From contig JAFZSI010000041.1 in the NCBI GenBank assembly GCA_017619445.1, positions 62,001-126,000 of the forward strand: DNA of 64,000 nucleotides. Direction: 5' to 3'. This DNA is from Prevotella sp. (GTDB lineage Bacteria > Bacteroidota > Bacteroidia > Bacteroidales > Bacteroidaceae). A program made the position numbers and the translations under genes. The notes under the pieces are model-generated. The model was not told where the DNA came from. It did not search any database and worked only from the letters and a program-made list of their open reading frames with translations. Of the stretch, positions 9,341-17,484 are shown one piece after another (positions within the stretch are counted from its first letter, which is position 1; each line of letters opens with the position of its first letter).

Positions 9341-9371
9341 CAAAGGTAATACATAATTTGTAATTCACAAG
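9341..9371 (-). promoter_or_regulatory. Predicted promoter of the nitrilase-family gene
   Basis: Minus-strand TACCTTTG (9348-9341) is a full -7 match. CTTG (9371-9368) lies 19 nt upstream and differs from the TTTG -33 box at one base. Confidence 0.6.
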
Positions 9372-9386
9372 TTTTTATGAAAGTTT

Positions 9387-9418
9387 TTTGTGTAATTGGG
9401 ATAATATTTTTAATTTTG
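9387..9418 (+). promoter_or_regulatory. rarA promoter
   Basis: TTTG (9387-9390), a 20-nt spacer and TAATTTTG (9411-9418) match the Bacteroidetes consensus exactly. The position rules out the in-frame ATG at 9377 and fixes the rarA start at 9440. Confidence 0.85.
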
Positions 9419-9439
9419 CGCCATAATAGCAGAAGAATC

Positions 9440-10714
9440 ATGTCACAACCTTTAGCCGAAAGAATGAGACCCCGCACGCTCGACGATTACATCGGGCAGC
9501 AGCATCTGGTGGGCGAGGGAGCCGTGTTGCGCAAAATGATAGACGCAGGACGCATCGCCTCCTTCATACTTTGGGGGCCTCCGGGCGTTGGTAAGACCAC
9601 GCTTGCGCAGATTATCGCCCACAGGCTTGAAACTCCTTTCTATACGCTCAGCGCTGTGACAAGCGGAGTGAAAGAAGTGCGCGACGTGATTGAGCGCGCC
9701 AAGAACAATCGATTCTTCTCGCAGGCTTCTCCCATTCTTTTCATCGACGAAATTCATCGTTTCTCCAAGAATCAGCAAGATTCGTTGCTCGGAGCCGTGG
9801 AGCGGGGCGTGGTTACCCTCATTGGGGCAACCACGGAGAATCCTTCGTTTGAAGTAATCAGACCCTTGCTCTCGCGCTGCCAGCTCTATGTGCTCAAACC
9901 GCTTGAAAAAGACGACCTGCTGAAGCTGCTCAACCGTGCCATTAACGAAGATGTGGAACTCAAGAAACGCACCATCAAGGTGGAGCAGACCGGCGCGATG
10001 CTGAGATACAGCGGAGGTGACGCGCGCAAGCTGCTGAACATCCTGGAACTTGTGGTGGAGTCAGACAGTAGCGACGAGGTGGTGATAAACGACAGCGTGG
10101 TGGTGGAACGACTGCAACAGAATCCGCTGGCATACGACAAGGACGGCGAGATGCACTACGACATCATCTCTGCTTTCATTAAGAGCATCCGCGGAAGCGA
10201 CCCCGATGCGGCCCTCTACTGGATGGCGCGCATGATTGAAGGCGGCGAGGACCCGAAGTTCATCGCACGCCGGTTGGTCATTAGTGCCGCTGAGGACATT
10301 GGCCTGGCCAATCCCAACGCGCTGCTGTTGGCCAATGCCGCATTCGACGCCGTGGTGAAAATAGGCTGGCCCGAAGGCCGCATCCCCTTGGCCGAGTGCG
10401 CCGTTTATCTGGCCACAAGTCCCAAAAGCAATTCTGCCTACTTGGGCATCGACCACGCGCTGAGCCTTGTGAGGGAAACGGGCAACCAACCCGTGCCCCT
10501 GCATCTGCGCAACGCACCCACCAAACTGATGAGCCAGTTGGGATATGCCGACGGCTACATCTATCCGCACGACTACCCAGGCCACTTCAAGGAACAGCAG
10601 TATCTGCCCAACCAACTCGTAGGCCAGCGCATCTGGCATGCGCAGCATTCGCCGGCAGAGGAGAAACTGTACAAGCAGATGATTCAATGCTGGGGCAAAA
10701 GGTTTGAGGAATAG
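9440..10714 (+). CDS. rarA: RarA/MgsA-family AAA+ ATPase (replication-associated recombination protein A)
   Basis: 424 residues starting MSQPLAERMRPRTLDDYIGQ, the family's conserved opening. Walker A is GPPGVGKTT, Walker B is ILFIDEIHRF, and sensor-1 is GATTENPSFEV. The C-terminal half holds the tetramerisation region (GSDPDAALYWMARMIEGGED, IAAEDIGLANP-like segment). RarA acts at stalled replication forks and single-strand gaps with RecA and SSB. Length is normal (430-450 in the family). It has its own promoter and is divergent from the nitrilase gene. The 356 nt after it hold only intergenic repeats and the promoter of the tRNA gene. Confidence 0.96.
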   Translation: MSQPLAERMRPRTLDDYIGQQHLVGEGAVLRKMIDAGRIASFILWGPPGVGKTTLAQIIAHRLETPFYTLSAVTSGVKEVRDVIERAKNNRFFSQASPILFIDEIHRFSKNQQDSLLGAVERGVVTLIGATTENPSFEVIRPLLSRCQLYVLKPLEKDDLLKLLNRAINEDVELKKRTIKVEQTGAMLRYSGGDARKLLNILELVVESDSSDEVVINDSVVVERLQQNPLAYDKDGEMHYDIISAFIKSIRGSDPDAALYWMARMIEGGEDPKFIARRLVISAAEDIGLANPNALLLANAAFDAVVKIGWPEGRIPLAECAVYLATSPKSNSAYLGIDHALSLVRETGNQPVPLHLRNAPTKLMSQLGYADGYIYPHDYPGHFKEQQYLPNQLVGQRIWHAQHSPAEEKLYKQMIQCWGKRFEE

Positions 10715-10821
10715 TCTTTAAACCGCCGTTTGCCTTTGTTTGTAGTTTTTCTTATGTTTGCAAGTCTGATGAATTGCGAACGCTTTTCTTGCTTTGTTTT
10801 TCTATCTCCATGAACTGCGGG

Positions 10822-10925
10822 CGTAAAGTGATGCTTTACGGACACAACTCTACACTTTACGAACGTAACTCTATGCTTTACGCAGAAATTCTCTAGAAAA
10901 TTTGCACGTAAAGCAATGCTTTGTA
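10822..10925. repeat. Intergenic palindrome repeat, copy 2
   Basis: Tandem imperfect units (each with CTTTACG followed by 4-5 nt and AACTCTA) lead into AAATTCTCTAGAAAATTT (10886-10903). The flanks GCTTTACG and CGTAAAGC make a larger inverted repeat around it. It lies in the gap 10715-11070, 3' of rarA. A minus-strand reading frame can be drawn here, but it is explained by the repeats. Confidence 0.8.
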
Positions 10926-11018
10926 TTTCCGCACTGATGGTCTGTGTCAGCCAAATGGGCAATGAGAGGTTGCAAAGAGGGCAAAAACGCATTTTTCGCG
11001 AAAAAAAACAAAGAAAAA

Positions 11019-11050
11019 TTTGGCCAGAAGAAAAAAACAACGTACCTTTG
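11019..11050 (+). promoter_or_regulatory. tRNA-Arg promoter
   Basis: TTTG (11019-11022), a 20-nt spacer and TACCTTTG (11043-11050) are an exact consensus match, 20 nt before the tRNA. Confidence 0.85.
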
Positions 11051-11070
11051 CAACCGCAAAACAAAAGGAT

Positions 11071-11144
11071 GGCTCCCTAGCTCAACTGAATAGAGCATCT
11101 GACTACGGATCAGAAGGTTGTGGGTTTGAATCCCGCGGGAGTCA
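11071..11144 (+). tRNA. tRNA-Arg (anticodon ACG)
   Basis: A 74-nt cloverleaf. The acceptor stem GGCTCCC/GGGAGTC has one G-T pair, and the D arm contains TAGCTCAACTGAATAGAGCA. The anticodon stem TCTGA/TCAGA encloses CTACGGA (anticodon ACG, probably edited to ICG), the T arm contains GGGTTTGAATCCC, and the discriminator is A. The 3' CCA is not encoded. It is a single tRNA gene with its own promoter and terminator; no integrase remnant was seen beside it. Confidence 0.96.
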
Positions 11145-11150
11145 CTAAAA

Positions 11151-11198
11151 GAAAAGCTAACGAGTTGTAGGACAACGAGTTAGCTTTTCTTCTTTTTA
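11151..11198 (+). terminator. Terminator of tRNA-Arg
   Basis: GAAAAGCTAAC (11151-11161) pairs with GTTAGCTTTTC (11179-11189). A second helix TTGT/ACAA lies beyond a 3x3 internal loop, and TTCTTTTTA follows. Confidence 0.85.
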
Positions 11199-11205
11199 TG
11201 GTTTT

Positions 11206-12534
11206 CTATTCGGATTCAAACCATGGCCAAGGGCCTGTTGGCTTCGAATCTCTCATTTCTCTGAGTTCACGGCTGTTGATTTCATCCACCGGCGACATGT
11301 TGTAATTGGTGTTATCGTCGTCGTACCACGGTTGTTTTTTGAAGTAGGCTTTCGCTTCCTCGTCGTTGTAGAACCCGTGTCCGTAGCGGGCGAGGATTTC
11401 ATCGCTAATTCTTTTCAACACCTTGGGTGGAAACAGGCTAAGCATGTGTTTGTCGGCCACAATTTCAGAGAAAACCGCCCAGCGGCCAGGAATTGAAAAT
11501 CCATTTGAATTGTCGGAGGCGTTGTCGGTCATTTTCAACACGTCTATGAGTTTGCCGCGCTTGTAACCGTTTGCCGCAGTTTGTGGCTGATAGAGATTCA
11601 TGCCCGAATCGGTAAGGCAGACAAGCCACTGGTTGGCTCCGGCGCGAAGTACGTTGGTGTAGCCATTCTTGTTCTTCACAATGCTGTAGGCAATGCCCTT
11701 ATCTTTGTCAGAATTCTTGAACATGCCGTCGCGGGTGAAGATGTAGGTTTTGCCATTCTTTCCTTGGTAAGTGCCGGCGCAAAGCATGCGCAGGTTGCGC
11801 AGCTGTTGCCAAGCGCGGGTTTTCTCTTTGTCGGTACGTTCGAAGACATAGTACTTGTTTCTTGAATAGTTGATGGCTTCGAATAGTTCCTGATGGTCGG
11901 AAGTCTTGTGCTCTAACCGCCAGTCGGACTTGTCAAACCATGTAGTTTCGTCTGCATCGCCCGCAATCATGACGATATCTTCCTCGTTATCGAATCTGAA
12001 CTCTCTGAAACCGTCTGTCCAGGAGCTGCCTTCCCACTTGAAGTCCTTATCTTCCTCCAACCAGCCTTTGGGTTTCGAGTCGCCGATGAGCTTACTGATG
12101 ACTCCTATGATGCGACCGAGTCCGTTGCCGTCGGGACCGGCATTTGAGCCGCCAGTACTGATGCTTTCGTGGTTTTCGAAGCGTGCGTAGAGATGCCAGC
12201 CGTAGCCGTCGAGCACTTCAAACGGCGGTGTATAATGGTCTTTGTAGGCATAGATTTTTTCTTCCTCAATGATGTCGCGCAATTCTTTGAGGGTGCTCTC
12301 GTCAACATATTTTACAACCAGCGGGCCGTGGTTGACATAGGAAGCGCGCAGCAATACACTACCGTTATCCTGGCGGTCCACGTGCGCCTCGTACTCATAT
12401 CCCGCCATCGTGCCGCTGCGGGTATATTCAATACTGAGCAATGCGCCTTCGGGCATGTGCTTCTTCTGGCCGCAGGCACTTAGAATGCCTAACATACTTG
12501 CTATAAATGCTGTCATGACGAATTTGATTTTCAT
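11206..12534 (-). CDS. YARHG-domain lipoprotein of unknown function
   Basis: The 442-residue protein has the lipoprotein signal MKIKFVMTAFIASMLGILSAC, with lipidated Cys at residue 21. The long middle region has no recognised fold, though it includes IYAYKDHYTPPFEVLDGYGWHL-like and TDGFREFRFDNEEDIV segments that suggest a beta-rich domain. Near the C-terminus ILARYGHGFYNDEEAKAYF followed by KKQPWY is the YARHG signature, an extracellular domain of unknown role often found in bacterial lipoproteins and kinases. It is a single-gene unit between the tRNA terminator and a divergent small lipoprotein. The remaining upstream 283 nt hold possible -7 boxes only. Confidence 0.82.
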   Translation of the reverse strand: MKIKFVMTAFIASMLGILSACGQKKHMPEGALLSIEYTRSGTMAGYEYEAHVDRQDNGSVLLRASYVNHGPLVVKYVDESTLKELRDIIEEEKIYAYKDHYTPPFEVLDGYGWHLYARFENHESISTGGSNAGPDGNGLGRIIGVISKLIGDSKPKGWLEEDKDFKWEGSSWTDGFREFRFDNEEDIVMIAGDADETTWFDKSDWRLEHKTSDHQELFEAINYSRNKYYVFERTDKEKTRAWQQLRNLRMLCAGTYQGKNGKTYIFTRDGMFKNSDKDKGIAYSIVKNKNGYTNVLRAGANQWLVCLTDSGMNLYQPQTAANGYKRGKLIDVLKMTDNASDNSNGFSIPGRWAVFSEIVADKHMLSLFPPKVLKRISDEILARYGHGFYNDEEAKAYFKKQPWYDDDNTNYNMSPVDEINSRELREMRDSKPTGPWPWFESE

Positions 12535-12743
12535 GGTTGGGTGGATTTCTGTGTTAATAGTTGGGTGTTCAAAGCAAATTGTTCATGGAAAAATCAATAT
12601 CAACGGCAAAGATAATGCAAATCGAACGCAGAAGAACTTGTTCTTATGCTGAGATGCAGCTTATCTTATGCAAAGATAAACAAAAATCGGAGATGTGAGT
12701 GAAAAAAATCGCATTTTTTGCGCTTTCTTACCTGTTTTTTTCG

Positions 12744-12751
12744 TACTTTTG
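12744..12751 (+). promoter_or_regulatory. Possible -7 promoter element
   Basis: TACTTTTG fits TAnnTTTG and lies 66 nt before the small lipoprotein gene. The nearest TTTG upstream is 23 nt away, too far for a good -33 box, so support is partial. Confidence 0.45.
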
Positions 12752-12817
12752 CATGGAGTTGGAGATAGGAGGGTGTATAGAACGGACTTGACTAACAATT
12801 TCAAAACTTTTATAACC

Positions 12818-13108
12818 ATGAAAAAGTATTTAGTATCTATTTTTATTGCTTTTTCAGCATTGGTAATGCTGAACGGCTGTGTGGTTTCTGAACAGAAACT
12901 CACCGACAAAGTGAAGGAAGCCATTGTCAACGACGAGCAATCGAATGGTAAGACATTGGAAGTGACGGAATTCTCGCTTGACCAGAAGGAAGGCAAGACC
13001 CAAAAAGGTGTTCTGAAGGGTAAGCTCGACGGCGAGGATGTTGTTTACGATGTTAAAGTTGTTGACGAGGGAAGTGATTTCGATGTTGACTGGGAATTGA
13101 AGAAATAA
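12818..13108 (+). CDS. Small lipoprotein of unknown function
   Basis: 96 residues from ATG 12818 (MKKYLVSIFIAFSALVMLNGC); the in-frame upstream ATG at 12695 precedes the likely promoter. The lipobox is LNGC with Cys at 21. The mature 75 residues are strongly charged, with a helix (KLTDKVKEAIVNDEQS) followed by two or three beta-strand-like segments (KTLEVTEFSLDQKEG, GKLDGEDVVYDVKVV), suggesting a small cystatin- or DUF-like alpha/beta fold. No family recognised. It is 27 nt upstream of the GH9 gene and probably shares its transcript, though a functional link is not evident. Confidence 0.75.
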   Translation: MKKYLVSIFIAFSALVMLNGCVVSEQKLTDKVKEAIVNDEQSNGKTLEVTEFSLDQKEGKTQKGVLKGKLDGEDVVYDVKVVDEGSDFDVDWELKK

Positions 13109-13135
13109 CATTATTATAACCAATCAAATTTCGCG

Positions 13136-14863
13136 ATGAAACACAACAAACAACTTCTCACGCTGGCCTTATTGGCCGCATCTGCCTTTACGGCACAAGC
13201 AAAAGACGACGTGCTCGTCTATCTGAATCAAGTGGGCTACTATCCTGACGAGGAAAAAGTGGTCGTAGTGGAGGGCATCAATGCCAAGGAGAAAATGCAG
13301 GTAACAGATGCCAATGGAAACGTGGTGCTCACGCCCAGCGTGGCGCGCACGGCAGTCTCTCCCTGGTCAAAGAAAAGTCGCAGCATTATTGACTTGAGCG
13401 CACTTTCCGCTCCTGGTCGTTACACGCTGAAGGGCAAGAAATTCCAGTCAGACATTGAAGTAAAGCCGCGGGCATTTCATGACGTGTCTGTAGCCTCTCT
13501 CAAACTGTTTTATCTCATCAGGACCGGCGTTCCCATCGAGGCTGCCTATGCAGGCAAGTATGCCCGTCCGGTTGGTCATCCCGACACGCGCGTAATGGTG
13601 CATCCGTCGGCTGCGTCGAAGGGACGTCCGGAAGGCAGTTATATTTGTTCGCCCTTGGGATGGTACGATGCTGGCGACTATAATAAATATGTTGTCAATT
13701 CTGCGTTCTCTATCGGTTTGATGCTGGGTGTTTACGAACAGAACAAGGATTATTTCGACCATCTCGACACCAACATTCCTGAAAGTAAGAATGCCACGGC
13801 AGACCTGCTTGACGAAATAATGTTCAACATGAAATGGCTCTTCACCATGCAGGATCCTGAAGACGGTGGTGTCTATCACAAACTCACCACACCCAATTTC
13901 GAGGACTTTATCATGCCTACAGATTGCCATCAGCAACGCTATGTGGTGGCCAAGAGTGTTACCGCCACGCTCGACTTTGCCGCTGTGATGGCTCAGATGG
14001 CGCGTCTGATGAAGGGTAACCGCGATTATCCTGAGTTTGCATGGCAAGCCGAGGATGCAGCTAAGCGTGCTTACGACTGGGCAAAGGCTAATCCCAAGGC
14101 TTTCTATTTCCAGCACATCCTAAGCCGCAATTTCAAACCTGCCGTCAACACCGGCACCTACGGCGACGGGAATGCCAAGGACGAATTCTTCTGGGCAGCC
14201 ACGGAACTTTACAAGTTGACGGGCGATGATGCTTATTTGAACGACGCCCGTGAAGCTATGCCCGAAAAGTTCACCGTTCCCGTTTGGGGAAGCCTTGCCG
14301 GATTGGGTGCGTTCTCATGGTTGGCTGCCAAAGACTGCGACATCCGTCAGACCATGCTCAACCAGCTGAAAGAGTATTGTGAGAAAACGGTTGCAAACGT
14401 CGAAACTTCCAATTTCCAGGCTCCTTATGGAGACAAACAAACCGACTTCGGGTGGGGCTGCCTTGCAGAAGGTTGCTGCTGTAGTGCCGTTGCCCTGTTG
14501 TATGCTGACCGTTATATTTCTCCAGGCAAATACCGCCGTTTTGCCATCGAGAATGCCGACTATGTGTTGGGGCGCAACGCCACGGGTTATTGCTATGTGA
14601 CGGGCTTCGGTAAGAAAAGTCCCATGCATCCTCACCACCGCATCTCAGATGCCGACGGTATAGATGAGCCGTTCCCCGGTATGCTTGTCGGAGGTCCGAA
14701 TCCTATGCAGCAGGACAAAGGTCCCAACCTGACATACTCGTCAAACTATCCCGACGAATCCTATGTTGACGACAAGAATTCATACGCTTCCAACGAGATT
14801 GCCATCAACTGGAATGCCTCGCTTGTTTCTCTGCTCTGCTGGATTGATGCACTCAAGCAGTAA
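13136..14863 (+). CDS. Glycoside hydrolase family 9 (cellulase/endoglucanase-type), exported
   Basis: The 575-residue protein has a signal peptide (MKHNKQLLTLALLAASAFTAQA). Residues about 25-105 form an Ig-like CelD N-terminal domain (VLVYLNQVGYYPDEEKVVVV), followed by the GH9 alpha/alpha barrel. Catalytic motifs are visible: GWYDAGDYNKYVVNSAFS with the base Asp pair, HPHHRISDADG near the substrate site, and ASNEIAINWNASLV with the acid Glu. Family enzymes cleave beta-1,4-glucans, and some act on mixed-linkage glucan or cello-oligosaccharides. No lipobox or T9SS tail is evident, so it is probably periplasmic. No SusC/SusD pair is nearby, so this is not a classic polysaccharide utilisation locus. 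Confidence 0.93.
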   Translation: MKHNKQLLTLALLAASAFTAQAKDDVLVYLNQVGYYPDEEKVVVVEGINAKEKMQVTDANGNVVLTPSVARTAVSPWSKKSRSIIDLSALSAPGRYTLKGKKFQSDIEVKPRAFHDVSVASLKLFYLIRTGVPIEAAYAGKYARPVGHPDTRVMVHPSAASKGRPEGSYICSPLGWYDAGDYNKYVVNSAFSIGLMLGVYEQNKDYFDHLDTNIPESKNATADLLDEIMFNMKWLFTMQDPEDGGVYHKLTTPNFEDFIMPTDCHQQRYVVAKSVTATLDFAAVMAQMARLMKGNRDYPEFAWQAEDAAKRAYDWAKANPKAFYFQHILSRNFKPAVNTGTYGDGNAKDEFFWAATELYKLTGDDAYLNDAREAMPEKFTVPVWGSLAGLGAFSWLAAKDCDIRQTMLNQLKEYCEKTVANVETSNFQAPYGDKQTDFGWGCLAEGCCCSAVALLYADRYISPGKYRRFAIENADYVLGRNATGYCYVTGFGKKSPMHPHHRISDADGIDEPFPGMLVGGPNPMQQDKGPNLTYSSNYPDESYVDDKNSYASNEIAINWNASLVSLLCWIDALKQ

Positions 14864-14903
14864 TCGTGAGGCCATCGAAAGTATTTTGACCAGATAATAC
14901 GAA

Positions 14904-14944
14904 AACGTGAAAGAGGAGGTTTTGATAGCCTCCTCTTTCACGTT
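14904..14944. terminator. Strong terminator hairpin after the GH9 gene
   Basis: AACGTGAAAGAGGAGG (14904-14919) and CCTCCTCTTTCACGTT (14929-14944) form a perfect 16-bp stem with a 9-nt loop. It lies between convergent genes and could serve both. Confidence 0.85.
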
Positions 14945-14998
14945 TATTGTGTGATTCTATCCCGCGATTATGTAATAACCTCTGTTTTGTTTTGAGCG

Positions 14999-16060
14999 TT
15001 ATTCGTAGTGTCTGATTCTTACGTCTATTCCTTCTTCTGCTAATTGAGCGGGAATGCCATTCACGTCGGTTTGCCCATAATGATAGGGGAACAACACTCG
15101 CGGTTTGATAATCCGTGCTGCTCTTACAAGCTGCTCAGTGGTCATGGTGTAGGGCTGGTTGCAAGGCAGAAAAGCAATGTCAATGTCTTTGATGTTCGCC
15201 ATTTCGGGAATATCCTCCGTGTCGCCAGCAATATAAATGCGCAGTCCGTCGATGGTCAGGATGTAGCCGTTGTCACGACCTTTAGGATGGAATTGTGTGC
15301 GGCCTTCCGTCGTGTTGTATGCAGGAACGGCCTCTACTTTGATGCCATTCTCAAGTTCCTTCACGTCTCCATTGCCCATAACCTGTCCGCTGCCCATCAT
15401 GTCGGCACAACGTTTGTTGGTGATGAACTGGGCCTTTTCGCCAGAGAGTGTGGCAATGGCATTCTTGTCAAAATGGTCGCCGTGCTCATGCGTAACCAGC
15501 AGATAGTCGGCCTTGGGCATACCGTTGTAGTTGATGACCTTGTTTCCCAACTTGCTCACAGGGTCAATCTGAATCTCCTTGCCATCATATACCATGCGGA
15601 TGCTGGCGTGGACCAGCGCATAGAACTTCAATGTCTTTCCACTTTTCGTCTGGAAAACATCAATTTCCGTCGTCTCGGTGGTCACCGGCATATTGACGCT
15701 TTTCCATGCAAGGATTCCTCCCAACAAGTTTGTCACTTTGAAGCCTGCTTTTGACAGCTTCGTTGCCGCGTCGGCCGAACGCTTTCCGCTTCGGCAATAC
15801 ACAGCTACATGCTTGCTGGTGTCGAGCCGCTCTTTGGCTGTTTGCATGAAAGAGTCTTGTTTGTAGTCGATGTTCATTGCTCCTTCAAGATGTCCTTCTG
15901 CATATTCTTCCGCCGTTCTGACATCCACCAGCTGTACGTCGGCCTTGTTCGTCAACTGTGCGAACTTTTCCACGTCCGCGTTCTCATAATTCTGCTGGCA
16001 GCACGCACTTGTAGCGTTCAGTCCCAGCACTCCCAATAGGAAAGCTAATGCCTTTTTCAT
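14999..16060 (-). CDS. Exported rhodanese / metallo-beta-lactamase fusion lipoprotein
   Basis: 353 residues. The N-terminal signal MKKALAFLLGVLGLNATSAC has a possible lipobox (TSAC). Residues about 28-125 are a rhodanese domain (VQLVDVRTAEEYAEGHLEGA) with active-site Cys in VAVYCRSGKRS. Residues about 135-353 are a UlaG/YcbX-like metallo-beta-lactamase with metal motif THEHGDHFD, IYIAGDTEDIPE and a terminal VLFPYHYGQTD. Both active sites appear intact. The rhodanese-first order is the reverse of known persulfide dioxygenase-rhodanese fusions, and the MBL half looks like the UlaG-type hydrolase group rather than ETHE1. A role in envelope sulfur chemistry is a guess from the rhodanese half. Confidence 0.88.
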   Translation of the reverse strand: MKKALAFLLGVLGLNATSACCQQNYENADVEKFAQLTNKADVQLVDVRTAEEYAEGHLEGAMNIDYKQDSFMQTAKERLDTSKHVAVYCRSGKRSADAATKLSKAGFKVTNLLGGILAWKSVNMPVTTETTEIDVFQTKSGKTLKFYALVHASIRMVYDGKEIQIDPVSKLGNKVINYNGMPKADYLLVTHEHGDHFDKNAIATLSGEKAQFITNKRCADMMGSGQVMGNGDVKELENGIKVEAVPAYNTTEGRTQFHPKGRDNGYILTIDGLRIYIAGDTEDIPEMANIKDIDIAFLPCNQPYTMTTEQLVRAARIIKPRVLFPYHYGQTDVNGIPAQLAEEGIDVRIRHYE

Positions 16061-16105
16061 ATTGCTTTTTGTTTGTTAGTTTAGTTGATTGATGGTTTGT
16101 TGTTG

Positions 16106-17023
16106 TTATTTTGTTTTTTCCTTTTTTCTTTTGAAAAATGATTTCACTCGATCCATCAAAGAAAGTCCTTGTCTGCTCTCTTTGGTTTCACTTTCTGTAT
16201 TTGTTACATGATGAACCTCTTCTCTTGCCTTTCCCGAATCATTCTTTCTTAGTATAGATTCAATTTCTTCTGGCGAAGGATATGGTTTACCTTGCGTTTC
16301 TTTCGCATACTCTTGATAGTTTGCCTGGCTGTAGGGCTTTGCTGTTGATGTTGGTGTAAGAATCTGGTTTTCGAAGAACACGCCTGCAATCAGCTTGTGG
16401 TGTTGATTTTGGTATTCCAAACCCAAAGACAACGTCAGATAGATATCATTCAGTTCTCCTGTATTCTCAGGGTGCTGTTCCAGTTCTTGAAGATATGCCG
16501 GGTCTGTTATAGGCATATCATAATAGTTTCCAAGATGCAAAACTCTCATTCGGTATTTTGGTTTTTCCCATCTGTTGTCAACATATACATGCGCTTTTTG
16601 AGGACGAATAAACATCAGGGAGTAGTTACCGCTGTTGAAAGTATCAAGCGGAATTGTTCGTTCATAGTTGTAAAAAACGGTTTTATGAATTCTGTCTGTC
16701 AGTTGGTTAAGAAAATCAGCGGTCAAAGCAATTCTTCCCAGGCATTCCATTCTTTTGTAATGCACATTCTCGGCATGTGCCTTAATAGGGCATGGCGACA
16801 TGTCTGTAATCTTGACAATAGAAAACAAACTGATGTTTTTTGCCTCATAATTGAATATCTCCCCATAGGCGGCGTATGAAACAGGACGGATCCAGTGGGG
16901 TGTTCCGTCTTGATTTCTTACGACAGTCCACTCACCACATTCGTTTTTTGACACTTCTATGCCTGCTACGCATCTTCCTCCTCGTTTGTAGGAGTTAGCA
17001 AGACAAATGAAATAGTTTTCCAT
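16106..17023 (-). CDS. Dual-OB-type (DuOB-like) protein, third gene of the DUF488 operon
   Basis: 305 residues with no signal peptide. The N-terminus YFICLANSYKRGGRCVAGIEV, followed by WTVVRNQDGTPHWIRPVS, matches my recollection of the dual OB-fold domain (a C/LANS...GRCVAG motif and a later WIRPVS motif). The first about 150 residues would hold it. The next region (YRMRVLHLGNYYDMPITDP) is also beta-rich. The last about 60 residues are charged and end in KSFFKRKKEKTK, a basic tail that could touch nucleic acid. It follows two DUF488 genes by 13 nt. OB folds bind nucleic acid or nucleotides; the partner here is unknown. The domain name is recall and should be tested with a profile search. Confidence 0.7.
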   Translation of the reverse strand: MENYFICLANSYKRGGRCVAGIEVSKNECGEWTVVRNQDGTPHWIRPVSYAAYGEIFNYEAKNISLFSIVKITDMSPCPIKAHAENVHYKRMECLGRIALTADFLNQLTDRIHKTVFYNYERTIPLDTFNSGNYSLMFIRPQKAHVYVDNRWEKPKYRMRVLHLGNYYDMPITDPAYLQELEQHPENTGELNDIYLTLSLGLEYQNQHHKLIAGVFFENQILTPTSTAKPYSQANYQEYAKETQGKPYPSPEEIESILRKNDSGKAREEVHHVTNTESETKESRQGLSLMDRVKSFFKRKKEKTK

Positions 17024-17036
17024 GGCAGGTTGCTTC

Positions 17037-17480
17037 TCAGGTTAAGTGAATAATATCCACATCATCTGTAGCGTGTGCTTTCATGTATTCTGCCAGCAGT
17101 CTTCGGTGGCACATTTCAGGAGTTTCTTCGCTACAAAGGAAACATGCGCCGTCAAATGCTTTCACACCATAGTTCTTTATGATGCCCCGTTCCTTGAGCA
17201 ACGACAGATAGATGGTCTCATATTCCTCCCAGTTCACCTCTTTTTTATGCCATTTGTCGAGCAGTTCTTTTGAAGGGGCAAAATCTGTGATGTGTTTATA
17301 TGGGATGTGGCAAATCTTTTTCACAAAAAACTCCAGGTCTTTGCCTTTTGCAAAACCTGCCAACTGGCTGGTGTTGCTTATCCTTACGTCTATGAGTTGT
17401 TTGACATTGTTTTCTTTAAGGAGGCTAAAGAATTGTTCGGCACTTTTCTTTGTGAAGCCAATTGTATAAAGTGTTATCAT
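17037..17480 (-). CDS. DUF488 family protein (short form)
   Basis: 147 residues. Starts MITLYTIGFTKKSAEQFFSLL and continues NNVKQLIDVRISNTSQLAGF, the DUF488 N-terminal pattern. The C-terminal motif CFLCSEETPEMCHRRLLAEY has the paired cysteines and His/Arg of the family. DUF488 proteins are cytoplasmic, of unresolved activity, and occur with nucleic-acid or nucleotide-related genes. It is 4 nt downstream of a second, longer DUF488 gene and 13 nt upstream of the dual-OB-type gene. The two DUF488 copies are clearly different in sequence (about 30% similar by eye), so they are not a recent duplication. Confidence 0.9.
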   Translation of the reverse strand: MITLYTIGFTKKSAEQFFSLLKENNVKQLIDVRISNTSQLAGFAKGKDLEFFVKKICHIPYKHITDFAPSKELLDKWHKKEVNWEEYETIYLSLLKERGIIKNYGVKAFDGACFLCSEETPEMCHRRLLAEYMKAHATDDVDIIHLT

Positions 17481-17484
17481 ATTG

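Noticed and set aside
9377..9439. N-terminal extension of RarA from ATG 9377
   Set aside because: The predicted promoter (9387-9418) lies within it and the family start is MSQPLAERMRP at 9440.
10684..11064. 126-residue open frame on the minus strand after rarA
   Set aside because: It spans the palindrome repeat and the tRNA promoter; its Cys/Phe-rich product has no protein-like pattern.
11071..11144. tRNA-Arg as an integration site
   Set aside because: No integrase, direct repeat of the tRNA 3' end or foreign gene block is seen beside it.
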